Shown in pieces: positions 25,880 to 34,953 of a stretch of DNA of 64,000 nt (positions are counted from its first letter, which is position 1; each line of letters opens with the position of its first letter). Source of the stretch: DASQFI01 sp963780895 (GTDB lineage Bacteria > Acidobacteriota > Vicinamibacteria > Vicinamibacterales > SCN-69-37); assembly GCA_963780895.1 (NCBI GenBank), contig CAWAEG010000002.1, positions 558,001 through 622,000 on the forward strand, written 5' to 3'. The notes under the pieces are model-generated. The model made no database searches. It was not told where the DNA came from and saw only the letters and a program-made list of their open reading frames with translations. The position numbers and the translations under genes are program-made.

Positions 25880-26190
25880 CCGCTTTGCCTGGGCCTGCCA
25901 ACGCGAAGCGGGCGTGTCTCGCGAGCCGTTCGCAAAGGTCAGCATCTTTTGCCAGGGCCTGCCAACCCCGAAGCGCCGAGCGTAGCGAGCGGTTCGCGAA
26001 GGTCAGCAGCTTTTGCCAGGGCCTGCCAACCGAAGCGGCGAGCGTAGCGAGCGTTTCGCGAAGGTCAGCAGCTTTTTGCCAGGGCCTGCCAACCGAAGCG
26101 GCGAGCGTAGCGAGCGGTTCGCGAAGGTCAGCAGCTTTTGCCAGGGCCTGCCAACCGAAGCGGCGAGCGTAGCGAGCGTTTCGCGAAGGT
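25880..26190. repeat. Tandem array of about five 62-64 bp units in a gene-free spacer
   Basis: The 920-nt spacer 25606-26526 holds no gene I can support. Its centre is a tandem array marked by GCCTGCCAAC at 25893, 25957, 26021, 26084 and 26146, intervals of 64, 64, 63 and 62 nt. The last three units are nearly identical (GAAGCGGCGAGCGTAGCGAG, then TTCGCGAAGGTCAGCAGCTT); the first two are diverged. Each unit contains short inverted repeats (TTCGCGAA, CGAGCGTAGCGAGCG). The same GGCGAGCGTAGCGAGCG core reappears at about 37340-37380. It is a dispersed, locally amplified repeat; nothing resembles CRISPR spacers. Confidence 0.8.
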
Positions 26191-26526
26191 TGGTGACTTT
26201 CGTCAGCGAGAGCTTTCCGCGGAGCCTCAGCGTACCGAGCCAGCGAAGGGTGGAACAAGCCCCCGTTCACCTCGTTGACGGAACGGCTCGTGCAGAAGGG
26301 CAGCGACAATCATCGTGGAGCGCTCATACAGTTCTTGGATCGGCACTCTGTCATCTGAACGCCGCCGGGCCGCGTGGGTCGCCGAACGCTCGCCAACTGG
26401 ATCGAACCGCGCTATGCTGCGCGTGCGGTCTCCGTCTCGGGAAAAAGCCTGCTCTAAATCAAGACGTCGACGTCGCTCGCTGCGTTAGGATGGCCACCGT
26501 CGAATGGTTTCAGGGTAAGGGGTGTC

Positions 26527-27309
26527 ATGTTCAGACTCTTTATGTTGACCGTTCCATTCTTGAGCCTGGCAGGTCTTCCTTCCGACGCACGGGCGCAAGA
26601 CAAGCCGACGGTGCCCGTGTGCGACGTCGTGGCCCCCAGCGAAGAGTGCTGGAAGGAATTCGAGAAGTGGCAAAAGAAGTACGTTGCCTGGCGCGATAGG
26701 AAAAATCAGGTCGGGAACCGGGCTACGGATGAGCGCGGCCGCGGGATCGATCAGCCCGTGAGTCCGGCGCCTCCACTGTGGGTGTGGCAGTGTTATGACC
26801 TGAAGCAAGCCGGCAGTCCGGTCGCCAGTCCGGTGTGTAATGCACTGCAGGAATACCTCGAGTATGACTGGACGCAACACGTCACGGGGTTCCACGGTGC
26901 AATCCTCCACCAAATCAGCATGCCGAAAACCAACGTCGGTGAGGACAGGGGGCTCAAGGCGTTCCTTTTGAAGAACGTGCACTTCGACGGGGCGTGGACC
27001 AACGCCAACAATAACCGACGTACTTACGGGTTCTTCGGCAGCCACGTGACCGTCGCGTTCCATGGCCGGATCTACTTCTGGGCTGGGCCCGGGATTATGC
27101 TGGTCCGAGATCCGTTCGGCCAGCTCAAGATGAGGTACACGTACGGGCTCGACGTCTACCTCGGTCGTGTGAACTTGTGGATGTTCGGTGAGAGGCCGGT
27201 CTATTTCACGCTGGCCAAAGCCTTTGCCAAACAGCAAGGCATGGACCTCATCAACGACCCATCGTCAGGCGAGACGATGATGGGCGTCTCGATTACGCTC
27301 AAAAAGTGA
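26527..27309 (+). CDS. Secreted protein of unknown function
   Basis: A 260-residue protein with a purine-rich site (GGTAAGGGG) before ATG 26527 and a signal peptide (FRLFMLTVPFLSLAGLPSDA, cleavage probably after ARA). Two cysteine pairs are visible early (CDVVAPSEECWKEF; QCYDLKQ and SPVCNAL). The second half is rich in aromatic residues and glycine (GFFGSHVTVAFHGRIYFWAG; RYTYGLDVYLGRVNLWMFG), with the alternating pattern of beta strands, so a small beta-barrel or beta-sandwich in the outer membrane or periplasm is plausible. No family is recognised. It is flanked by repeats on both sides, the tandem array upstream and a MITE-like palindrome 8 nt after its stop. Confidence 0.8.
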   Translation: MFRLFMLTVPFLSLAGLPSDARAQDKPTVPVCDVVAPSEECWKEFEKWQKKYVAWRDRKNQVGNRATDERGRGIDQPVSPAPPLWVWQCYDLKQAGSPVASPVCNALQEYLEYDWTQHVTGFHGAILHQISMPKTNVGEDRGLKAFLLKNVHFDGAWTNANNNRRTYGFFGSHVTVAFHGRIYFWAGPGIMLVRDPFGQLKMRYTYGLDVYLGRVNLWMFGERPVYFTLAKAFAKQQGMDLINDPSSGETMMGVSITLKK

Positions 27310-27317
27310 ATTATTCC

Positions 27318-27447
27318 GTTTTCGAGATCGGCGTAGCGTGTTCCGGCGCCCTCCCGCTCGCTGCTTGCCGCAAGGCAGCGTGATTGGGCCTGCCTCGCGG
27401 CGCTCGCAAAGGTCGGGCTCCGGACACGCTACGCCAATCTCGAAAAC
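27318..27447. repeat. MITE-like palindromic element, copy B (130 bp)
   Basis: Terminal inverted repeats of about 28 nt begin GTTTTCGAGAT at 27318 and end ATCTCGAAAAC at 27447, with GGCGTAGCGTGTTCCGG and its reverse complement inside. The interior (CCCTCCCGCTCGCTGCTTGC, then GCTCGCAAAGGTCGGGCT) matches the reverse complement of the element at 3841-4032, which is longer by about 60 nt. It begins 8 nt after a gene stop and no transposase is present. The rest of the spacer to 27496 shows nothing else. Confidence 0.72.
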
Positions 27448-27496
27448 GCTGTCGGGCTGGGTTTCTGTTAGAAGGCGCCTCCGCGCGAGTTGCGGC

Positions 27497-28402
27497 TTAG
27501 CGGCGCGTACTGGGTTTCCGCGCGGGTCGCTGACGAGGAGCCAGCAGGAACGTCACGCCGGTACCGACGCTCATGCCAGCGCCGTTTTCATCGGTCGTAG
27601 CAATCGTGTGCCCGAGCGACCCGTACACGGCGATTTGTGGCTTGACGAAGTAAAAGACGCCGCCTGAGATCTCGGCGCGATTGCGATGCACGCCTTCGAC
27701 ATCGGTCTTCGCCCATGACCGGGTGACCGACACCGACGCGCCCATCCGTGGGGTCAACTGGAACCCGGCGCCGCCGCCTGCGAACCAGGCGCCGCGCGAG
27801 AACAGTCCTGCGGACGCAAACATCCGTACCGATCCTCGAGCGACCTCGACGCTGACTGGCAGTCCGACCTGATAGCGGCTTTCTCCTTCCGCCAGCGATT
27901 GAACGGCGCCTTCGCCGAGAACCTCGAGGAGCGGCGACACGGCCAACTTGACACCTGAATCATCTGACTCATCGAGGAGTGCGACTTTGCCGGAAAAGTA
28001 CGACGTGCCCCAGCCCCCGACCGGTCCGGTTCCGTCGGCGCTGCCGACGACGTGCGGGATGGTGGCGCTCAGTTGAACACGCTTCGTCAGGCCAAACGCC
28101 GCGTCGACAATCGGCGCGGAAACCTCGCTCAGATCGGTACCCGACCAGCGCATCACCGAGACGGTGAACGCCGCCGAGCCCGGCGGGAGCAGGCTCGCGT
28201 CATCGATCCATGAGAGCGGCGACGCGCTGGATGCGCCGATGGTCAGTGCGGGCAGCGAGCTGCTGCTCGGCGGGGTACTTTTCTTGTCGTTGTTCTTGCC
28301 CGGCGCGCTGCCGCTCTTGCCTTGCGCCGCCGCGGGCAATGCAACGGCAAGCGCCACGATGACGCTCGCCGTTGCCAGCCCGAGTCGCCGGACGGCGATC
28401 AT
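27497..28402 (-). CDS. Outer-membrane beta-barrel-like protein
   Basis: A 301-residue exported protein (signal peptide AVRRLGLATASVIVALAVAL ending AAAQ). A Ser/Lys-rich linker (residues about 28-48) is followed by alternating strands typical of an outer-membrane barrel: SAAFTVSVMRWSG, RVQLSATIPHVVG, ISGGVFYFVKPQIAVYGSLG and GMSVGTGVTFLLAP. The pattern resembles transporter-like barrels annotated as MetA-pathway or DUF3034-type proteins, but no specific family is certain. Its ATG overlaps the stop of the upstream low-complexity gene by one base (TAATG), so the two are translationally coupled. Confidence 0.82.
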   Translation of the reverse strand: MIAVRRLGLATASVIVALAVALPAAAQGKSGSAPGKNNDKKSTPPSSSSLPALTIGASSASPLSWIDDASLLPPGSAAFTVSVMRWSGTDLSEVSAPIVDAAFGLTKRVQLSATIPHVVGSADGTGPVGGWGTSYFSGKVALLDESDDSGVKLAVSPLLEVLGEGAVQSLAEGESRYQVGLPVSVEVARGSVRMFASAGLFSRGAWFAGGGAGFQLTPRMGASVSVTRSWAKTDVEGVHRNRAEISGGVFYFVKPQIAVYGSLGHTIATTDENGAGMSVGTGVTFLLAPRQRPARKPSTRR

Positions 28403-29267
28403 TACTGACCTCCGCCGCCCTTGGTCTTGGGCTTGTTCTTCGGCAGCGTCGATCCGGAGGTGGTCGAGGTCGGTGTCAAACCGGCGCTCTGGAGATCGGC
28501 CGCCGCCTGTGTCTCCGCCCTTTCGACTTCGGTCGTCACATTGATTGTTTTCTTCGAGGTCTGGATCGCCTGGCCGAGACTTCCCGTCTGCGTCGCCGTC
28601 GACGGCTGACCGGCCACGCCCGGGGTCACCGTCACTATATGACTCTTCAGCTCGGCGAACGGGATGCCGAGGTTTTGCGACACGTGCAGCGCAGCGATGA
28701 ACTGACCCTGATTCTTGAAGCCGAGCGATGCCTTGTCGAGCGTCATCCTCACGCCAGTCACGGGATCGAACGGCAGCATTCCGGTGAGCTTCGTGCTCAG
28801 GTTCGGCTTCGACGCAATCTTCGCGGCGATCGGATTCAGCGGCGTCGCACTCGATCCCGACACTGTGGTGGTCGATGACGACCCGGCATGTTTGGAGGTG
28901 GACGAGGAACCTGACGTGGTCACCTTGCCTGTCGTCGCGGTCGGTTTGCCGGATGATTTCGCCTTGGTGGTGGTGGGCTTACCCGTGCTGCGCGTCGTTG
29001 TCGCGACGGGCTTGCCGGTGGTGGTTGGCTTACCCGTCGTGCGTGTCTGCGTCGACGCGGCGGGTTTGCCGTTGGTCATCGGCTTTCCGCTGGTGGTCGG
29101 CTTGCCCGTGCTGCGAGTCGTCGTCGACGTGACCGGTTTGCCGCTGGTCGCCGGTTTGACTGATGCAGGCGGCTTGCCCGATCCGTTGCCACGCCCTTGG
29201 GCGAATGCTGGCGATAGCGCGAAGGACGCAGCGGCCATGAACCGAGAATCGTCGCTGAGACTCGCAT
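28402..29267 (-). CDS. Secreted Ser/Thr/Lys-Gly-Pro repeat protein, frameshift in signal peptide
   Basis: About a third of this protein is a degenerate repeat of the type SGKPTT/TGKPVT (about 15 GKP units), followed by a folded-looking C-terminal half (KLTGMLPFDPVTGVRMTLD; GQFIAALHVSQNLGIPFAEL). The main frame has no good start: its first plausible Met (29238) gives a truncated leader (MAAASFALSPAFA). A perfect ribosome site at 29275-29279 precedes ATG 29267, whose frame encodes MRVSATILGS and then fails. Adding one base near 29240 joins them into a complete signal peptide and a 288-residue protein. The GKP region is probably an extended, basic cell-wall or surface-binding stalk; the function is unknown. 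It is coupled to the barrel gene downstream. Confidence 0.75.
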
Positions 29268-29274
29268 ACGGATA

Positions 29275-29279
29275 CCTCC
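29275..29279 (-). promoter_or_regulatory. Shine-Dalgarno GGAGG deciding the start of the GKP-repeat protein
   Basis: GGAGG with 7-nt spacing to ATG 29267. It points to a start that lies in a different frame from the body of the gene, which is the main evidence for a missing base in the signal-peptide region. Confidence 0.6.
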
Positions 29280-29427
29280 GCGGCGGAGAATCGCAAGCGC
29301 GATGCCACGGCGACCGGTATGCAATTCTGCTGAAATCCAACTTCTTGGGTGAGCTGGTCGAACAATTCTGAGTCGTTCTGACAAGGTCGTCCCAAGACAG
29401 GGGAGAGAAGAGGCAGCTGTATTTCCA

Positions 29428-29865
29428 CTATTTGATGGCGGCATCGCCGGCGCGAGCGCCATTGCTCTCGCTACTCCGCTCGCGGAGCGAAGACGGCGGT
29501 GTGAGAGCACTCCAGCCATAAGCCATTTTGCCTTTCGAGACTTGACCGAGCCGATCGATCACGCCCTTCGGAACCGGTCGGCCCCCGAGCCTTTCAAAAA
29601 ACCTTTTCGCCGGATTGTTGGCCAGGGCCCAGAGGAACATCGGCGTCAAGCCGCGCCGGGAGAGAGCGGAGGCGACGGATTCGAAGAGCAGCGCTCCGAG
29701 ACCCTGACGTTGGTACTTCGGCAATACGTAGATTGCGTAGAGCTCACCGGCATAGCCGGCGAGCGGCGCGCGCGCCGGCCCGCCGGCCGTGAAGCCCCGC
29801 AGTTCACCACCGGCCTCGGCCACCCGCACCTCGACGCGGCGATCGGCGTCACGCAGGATCGACAT
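29428..29865 (-). CDS. GNAT-family N-acetyltransferase, degenerate N-terminus
   Basis: The 145 residues from ATG 29865 hold the core of a GNAT fold: strand beta-4 (YAGELYAIYVLPKYQ), the acetyl-CoA loop QRQGLGALLFESV, and the C-terminal AKRFFERLGGR with KGKMAYGW. The family's usual N-terminal 50-60 residues are missing. They are recognisable upstream (VIIRAARLNDAFGITRAHVD from 30009, same frame) but have no start codon, and the stretch between reads unlike a GNAT in this frame while fragments such as GALLSGQAIRHL appear in another. I infer at least one or two indels between about 29880 and 30026. Substrate unknown. Confidence 0.65.
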   Translation of the reverse strand: MSILRDADRRVEVRVAEAGGELRGFTAGGPARAPLAGYAGELYAIYVLPKYQRQGLGALLFESVASALSRRGLTPMFLWALANNPAKRFFERLGGRPVPKGVIDRLGQVSKGKMAYGWSALTPPSSLRERSSESNGARAGDAAIK

Positions 29866-30249
29866 GCCAGCAGTGCAACTGCGCCGCGAACCTGAGATGC
29901 CTGATCGCCTGGCCTGACAGCAGCGCGCCGGTAGGTCGACGCGAGAAGTATCGACGTGCGCCCGCGTAATGCCGAACGCATCGTTGAGGCGCGCGGCACG
30001 AATGATGACGCGCGCGGCGGTGTCACACGACGGCCTCGTCTAACCCCACGAGGGCATGGGCTGCGTCACGCACACGTGTCTCTGGGATCACGGCAAGCCT
30101 TTCTGCGCGCCAGGTCGCCATCTGCAGATTATGGTATCGATAGCTCCGCCCGCATCGACTGGCGACTCGCTTGCAGGCTTGCTCGAGGCACCCGGTCGTC
30201 CTCGGATTATCATCCGCTGGACCTCGGCGCAGCCGATCGACGCCCGACG

Positions 30250-33200
30250 ATGCCTCCTGTCTCACCGACACAACCGCGCATTCCGATGCGCGTGGTCCTG
30301 TCATCGACCGCGCTGCTGTCGTTCATGTCGGTGCGCAAGGCGGCCGCGCTGGCGATCGCGCAGCTGGGGATCGCCGTGTTCTTCCTCGCGGGCACCGCGG
30401 TACCGACCCTTGGCCCGTCAGCTGTCTGGTTCGCTGCCGGCGCGCTGGTCCTTGCGGCGCTCGTCCGTGCGGTCGACATTGAAAGCTGGGCGTTGTTCAT
30501 TCCTGGCGGCCTGGTTGGCCGCGTCCGCCTTGCCTTCGGCCCCCGGGCAGCCACCCTCGCCGCGACCGCCAGCCTGACCGAACGCCTGCTCCTCGTGGCG
30601 CTCGCCTCCATCCTTGTCGGGCACTACGCCTCTGGGGCGACGCTCACGGCCATTGCCGGGCTGCGGCTCACGGGACACGCCAGACCCGAAGACGTCGCGA
30701 CGGTGGTAGCCGCTCTCCTGATTGGATTCGTCTGGATCCGCGCTCGTCAGGGGCTTGATTTCGCGTCGGACACGGTCGCTCGCGGCTGTCTGGATTGGCG
30801 TGGCCATTGTGGGCGCCGTGATCGGGTTGGCGGCCTTTGCCAGTGTGCGCGGAAACGTTCCGCCGCTGGAGTGGGCCTCGCGACCACCGCTGACCAACGT
30901 CACAGGCTGGTTCTGGGTCAACGCCGTGCTGACATTTTTTCTTGGCCTGGCGCTCGTTCTGCCAGCCATTGGAGGCGGCGACGCGTTGGCGCGTGCCGCC
31001 CACGACCTTCCTCCGCCTCGAATCCAGGCGTTGCGGCGGACGAGCCTCCTGATTCAGCTGTTCACGCTGTTGGGCACGACGCTCAGCGTGTACCTGTTCG
31101 CCCGGCTCGTGCCGGCCGGGGAGCTGAGCCTCTGGACTCAGGCACCGCTCGCCGGACTGGCGCAACATCTGGCCGGCCCGGCATGGCTGAGAGACTTCCT
31201 GGCGCTCGCGCTCATTGCCTCGGCCGCGTTGCTGCTCGTCCCCGCGGCACGAGCGGCCCTGGATGACGCCGGACTCCTGCTTCAGCGGTTGTCGGCCGAG
31301 GGCGCGCTGTCCGACCGTCTGGCCGTGCTGCACGCGAGATTCGGCACGCCCTCGCGCGCCATCAATGCCGCGGCCGCCGCGGCCATCCTCGTCATGGTCG
31401 TGAGCGGCGGGCGTGTCGAATGGGTCGCGCGCGCATACGCGATGGGTATCGTCGTAACGGTCGCTCTCAAGATTGCGGCCCTGGTACGTCTTCGGACCCT
31501 CCGACCGGGACCCCGTGCATTTAGGGTGCCGCTCACGCTGACGGTCGGCGCACGGAACATCCCGGTCGGACTTCTGGTCCCCGGTCTGCTTCTTGTCGCG
31601 TGCGCGCTGGCGATGGTCCTCGCCGGCAATGTGCCGTCCCTCACCACGCTGGCCATTCTCGGCAGCAGCGCCCTGCTCTTCATCGGAATGGCTTCGCCGT
31701 CGGCCCCACGCACCGAGGAGCGCGACGCGTTCGATTTCCTGCCGGCCGCCGAGCTCTCACTCGGCCACATCGACGCGCGGCCCGGCAATTTGCTGGTCCC
31801 GGTCCGCAATCCCCACCTCCTGACGCACGTCGCGGGAGCCCTCAAGAGTTCTCACGATCGAGACATCGTGGTCATGACCGTCCGTCTGCTCGGCATCGAC
31901 GTGAGCGAGGACGCCTTCAGCGACGCGACGCCCACGAGCGCGGAACGGCGACTGCTTTCGGAGGTCGTGGCGCTCGCCGAGCGGTACGAGCGGCCGGTGC
32001 GGCTGCTCGTGGTGCCGGCCCGCAACGTCTTCGACGCGATCGTGACGACGATCCTGCGCCTGGGATCGTCAGAGGTGCACGTCGGCGAATCCGAGACGTT
32101 GTCCTCGGACGAACAGGCGCGGCTGATGGGGAGCGCGTGGGAGCGCGCCTCGAAGCCGGACCGGCTCGACGTCCGCCTGGTCGTGCATCACCGCAGCGGA
32201 CGTACGGATACCTACCATCTCGGCGCGCACCCTCCGTCCCTTGCGCCCGCCGACGTCGATCTCATTCATCGCCTGTGGCTTGACGCCACCACTTCGATCG
32301 GCCCGCACGTGCACCACCACGACGTGGTCAGGGCTGCCCTCACCCAAATGGAACAACAACTGAACGGACCCGAGCGCGACGACGGCCTCGCCGCCATTCG
32401 TCAGGTGGCCCGGCTCTCTGACGAGCTGGCGGAAGCCTTGCGCGCGCGCGACTACGCACGCCTGCGCGACATGATGCGCAATCGCGATCCGGGGGATCTG
32501 GCTGCGCGCCTCGCCGAGCTCCCGGTCGAAGACCAGGTCGTGGTCTTCCGCGTGCTGCCTCGAAGAGATGCCGCCGCGGTCTTCGAGTACCTGTCACAGG
32601 ACGCCAAGGAAGCGCTGCTGAAGGCGATGGCGCAGGAAGACGTCGCCGCGCTGCTCAACAGCATGGCGCCGGACGAACGCACGATGTTCCTCGAAGAGCT
32701 GCCGGCGTCGGCCACGCGTCAGCTCCTGAATCTGCTGACACCCAAGGAGCGCGCCGTCGCGCTGACGCTCCTGGGCTATCCCGAGCGGTCGATCGGCCGG
32801 CTGATGACGCCGCACTACGTGGCTGTCCAGGAGGACTGGACCGTGCAGGAGGTGCTCGATCACATTCGTGCGCACGGACAGGACAGCGAGACGCTCGACG
32901 TCATCTACGTCGTGGACCGGAACGGACTGCTGGTGGACGACATCCGGATCCGCGAGTTCCTGCTCGCCCCGACGGACCATCGCGTGGCCGATCTGATGAA
33001 TCGGCAATTCATCGCGCTGAAAGCGACCGACGATCAGGAGGCCGCAGTCGCCGTGTTTCGCCAATACGACCGCACGGCTCTTCCGGTCACCGACACGGCC
33101 GGCGCGCTGATCGGCATCGTCACGATCGACGACGTGCTGGATGTGGCCGAGGCCGCGGCCACGCGGGAAATTCAGCGGATCGGAGGATCGGAGGCGCTCG

Positions 33201-33781
33201 ACGAACCGTACATGAAGATTGCGTTCGGCCGCATGATTCAGAAGCGGGCCGGGTGGCTGACCGCCTTGTTCCTCGGCGAGATGCTGACCGCTACCGCGAT
33301 GGGATTCTTCGAGGAGGAGATCGCCAAGGCCGTGGTCCTCGCCCTGTTCGTGCCGCTCATCATCTCGAGCGGCGGCAACTCCGGCTCGCAGGCGGCGACG
33401 CTCGTCATTCGCGCGCTGGCGCTTGGCGAAGTTGGTCTCGCCGATTGGTGGCGAGTGATGCGGCGGGAGATTCTGGCGGGACTGTCTCTCGGCGCCATCC
33501 TGGGGAGCATCGGTTTTCTGCGAATCACTTTATGGTCGGCCTTTGGCGACATGTACGGACCACACTGGGTGTTGATCGCCATGACGGTCGGCCTGTCGCT
33601 CATCGGCGTGGTGCTGTGGGGAACGTTGACCGGTTCGTTGTTGCCGTTCCTCATGCGTCGTCTTGGGTTCGACCCGGCGGTATCGTCTGCGCCCTTCGTC
33701 GCAACGCTCGTGGACGTGACGGGACTGGTCATCTATTTCAGTGTCGGCATCGTGGTGCTGCGAGGGACGGTGCTTCCGTAA
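30250..33781 (+). CDS. APC-type permease / USP-like / MgtE magnesium-channel fusion, one-base frameshift
   Basis: A three-part membrane protein of about 1176 residues once repaired. 30250 to about 31700 encodes an amino-acid/polyamine (APC) permease-like domain with about ten hydrophobic helices (IESWALFIPGGLVGRVRLAF; RAYAMGIVVTVALKIAALVR). A cytoplasmic universal-stress-protein-like domain follows (GNLLVPVRNPHLLTHVAGAL, about 31780-32330). From about 32440 comes a complete MgtE: MgtE-N helices (LRDMMRNRDPGDLAARLAEL), a CBS pair (SIGRLMTPHYVAVQEDWTV; TALPVTDTAGALIGIVTIDD) and the channel domain with its signature (PLIISSGGNSGSQAATLV). The frame breaks at 30781-30785, where removing one G joins TVAR to AVWIGVAIVG. 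Unrepaired, the frame runs 30722-33781. MgtE channels gate on Mg2+ through CBS domains; how the APC half couples is unknown. Confidence 0.85.
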
Positions 33782-33952
33782 TCGAGTCCCAGCGATGCCG
33801 GTGTGTTTTGTGACGGCCGTGCGAAAGCGGTCTGGCACCCTGGCCGGACGGGACCGCCCGGCTAAGAATTTCGCGGGGCGGGCACACGCAGCCGTGGCCA
33901 AGCATCGTATGATCGGAACGATACGCCGCGTTCGCATACCGAGATATCCGTG

Positions 33953-34882
33953 ATGTCCAAGCTGAGCGTCGCGCTGTGCGTCCTCCTGGCGATCGAAGCG
34001 AACGGCGCTGCCCGTCGGCAAGTGCAATCACCGTCTTCGCCCGCATTTCGTGGCGGCGTCGAAATGGTTGTCCTGCAGGTGACGGTGACGGACCAGAGCC
34101 GCCGCTACGTGCCTGACCTTCGAGCCGAGGACTTCACCGTGTTCGAGGACGGCAGACCCCAGGCGCTGACGTTTTTTTCGAGGATGCAGACGCCTGTCGC
34201 GTTGTCGCTGCTGCTCGACACGAGCGGCAGCATGGACACGATGATCGGCCTGGCTCAGAATGCGGCCGTCGGATTTGCCAGGCGTTTGGGCCCGGAGGAT
34301 GTGGCGCAGGTCATCGCCTTCAACAGCCGCGTCGCCGTGCTGCAGCCGTTCACCGGGTCGCTGCCGCAACTCGAGAGCGCGATCCGTCGAACACAGGCGG
34401 GCGGCTCCACGTCGTTGTACACCGCGGTGTACGTGGCCTTGAACGAATTGCGGGCTTTGCGAGCCAGCCATGCCGGCGCGATCCGGCGTCACGCGATTGT
34501 CCTGCTGTCGGACGGCGAGGACACCTCGAGCCTCGTTGCATTCGATCAGGTCCTGGAACTCGCACAGCGTCTCGACGTCGCCATCTATTCGATCGGTCTC
34601 CGTGTGTCTGCTGACGATCGCGCCGGCGGGCGGTTCGATGAGGGCAGATACGCTCTCCGTCAACTCGCGCAGGTGACAGGCGGCCGCGTGTTCTCTGCCG
34701 AGCGGCCGGAGGATCTGAGTCAAGTCTACGGCCAGATCGCCGAGGAACTGTCGAACCAATACACCCTGGCGTACGTTCCGACCCGCGTCGGCCGTGACGG
34801 TCAATGGCGCAGCGTCGTGGTCCGCGTCGTGCGGCCGGAATGCGTAGCGGCCACCCGGCCAGGCTACTTTCCCTCCCGTTGA
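33953..34882 (+). CDS. VWFA-domain protein (acidobacterial type), secreted
   Basis: A 309-residue exported protein (leader SKLSVALCVLLAIEANGAA). A short N-terminal beta domain (VVLQVTVTDQSRRYVPDLRA; DFTVFEDGRPQ) precedes a von Willebrand factor A domain with the MIDAS motif DTSGSM and the second metal-site strand HAIVLLSDGEDTSS. Proteins with this layout are grouped as VWFA-related acidobacterial proteins and are thought to mediate metal-dependent adhesion or protein interactions outside the cytoplasm. ATG 33953 is chosen over the overlapping GTG 33950. It is followed 71 nt later by a paralogue of the same layout. Confidence 0.88.
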   Translation: MSKLSVALCVLLAIEANGAARRQVQSPSSPAFRGGVEMVVLQVTVTDQSRRYVPDLRAEDFTVFEDGRPQALTFFSRMQTPVALSLLLDTSGSMDTMIGLAQNAAVGFARRLGPEDVAQVIAFNSRVAVLQPFTGSLPQLESAIRRTQAGGSTSLYTAVYVALNELRALRASHAGAIRRHAIVLLSDGEDTSSLVAFDQVLELAQRLDVAIYSIGLRVSADDRAGGRFDEGRYALRQLAQVTGGRVFSAERPEDLSQVYGQIAEELSNQYTLAYVPTRVGRDGQWRSVVVRVVRPECVAATRPGYFPSR

Positions 34883-34953
34883 AGGCGTCCTCCCGGAGAA
34901 CTGACGGGACGGCTGAGCCGGACCGATAACGAAGAACGCCCGGTGAAAGCGCA

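Noticed and set aside
25880..26190. CRISPR array
   Set aside because: The units are nearly identical over their whole 62-64 bp, leaving no variable spacers, and there are no cas genes nearby.
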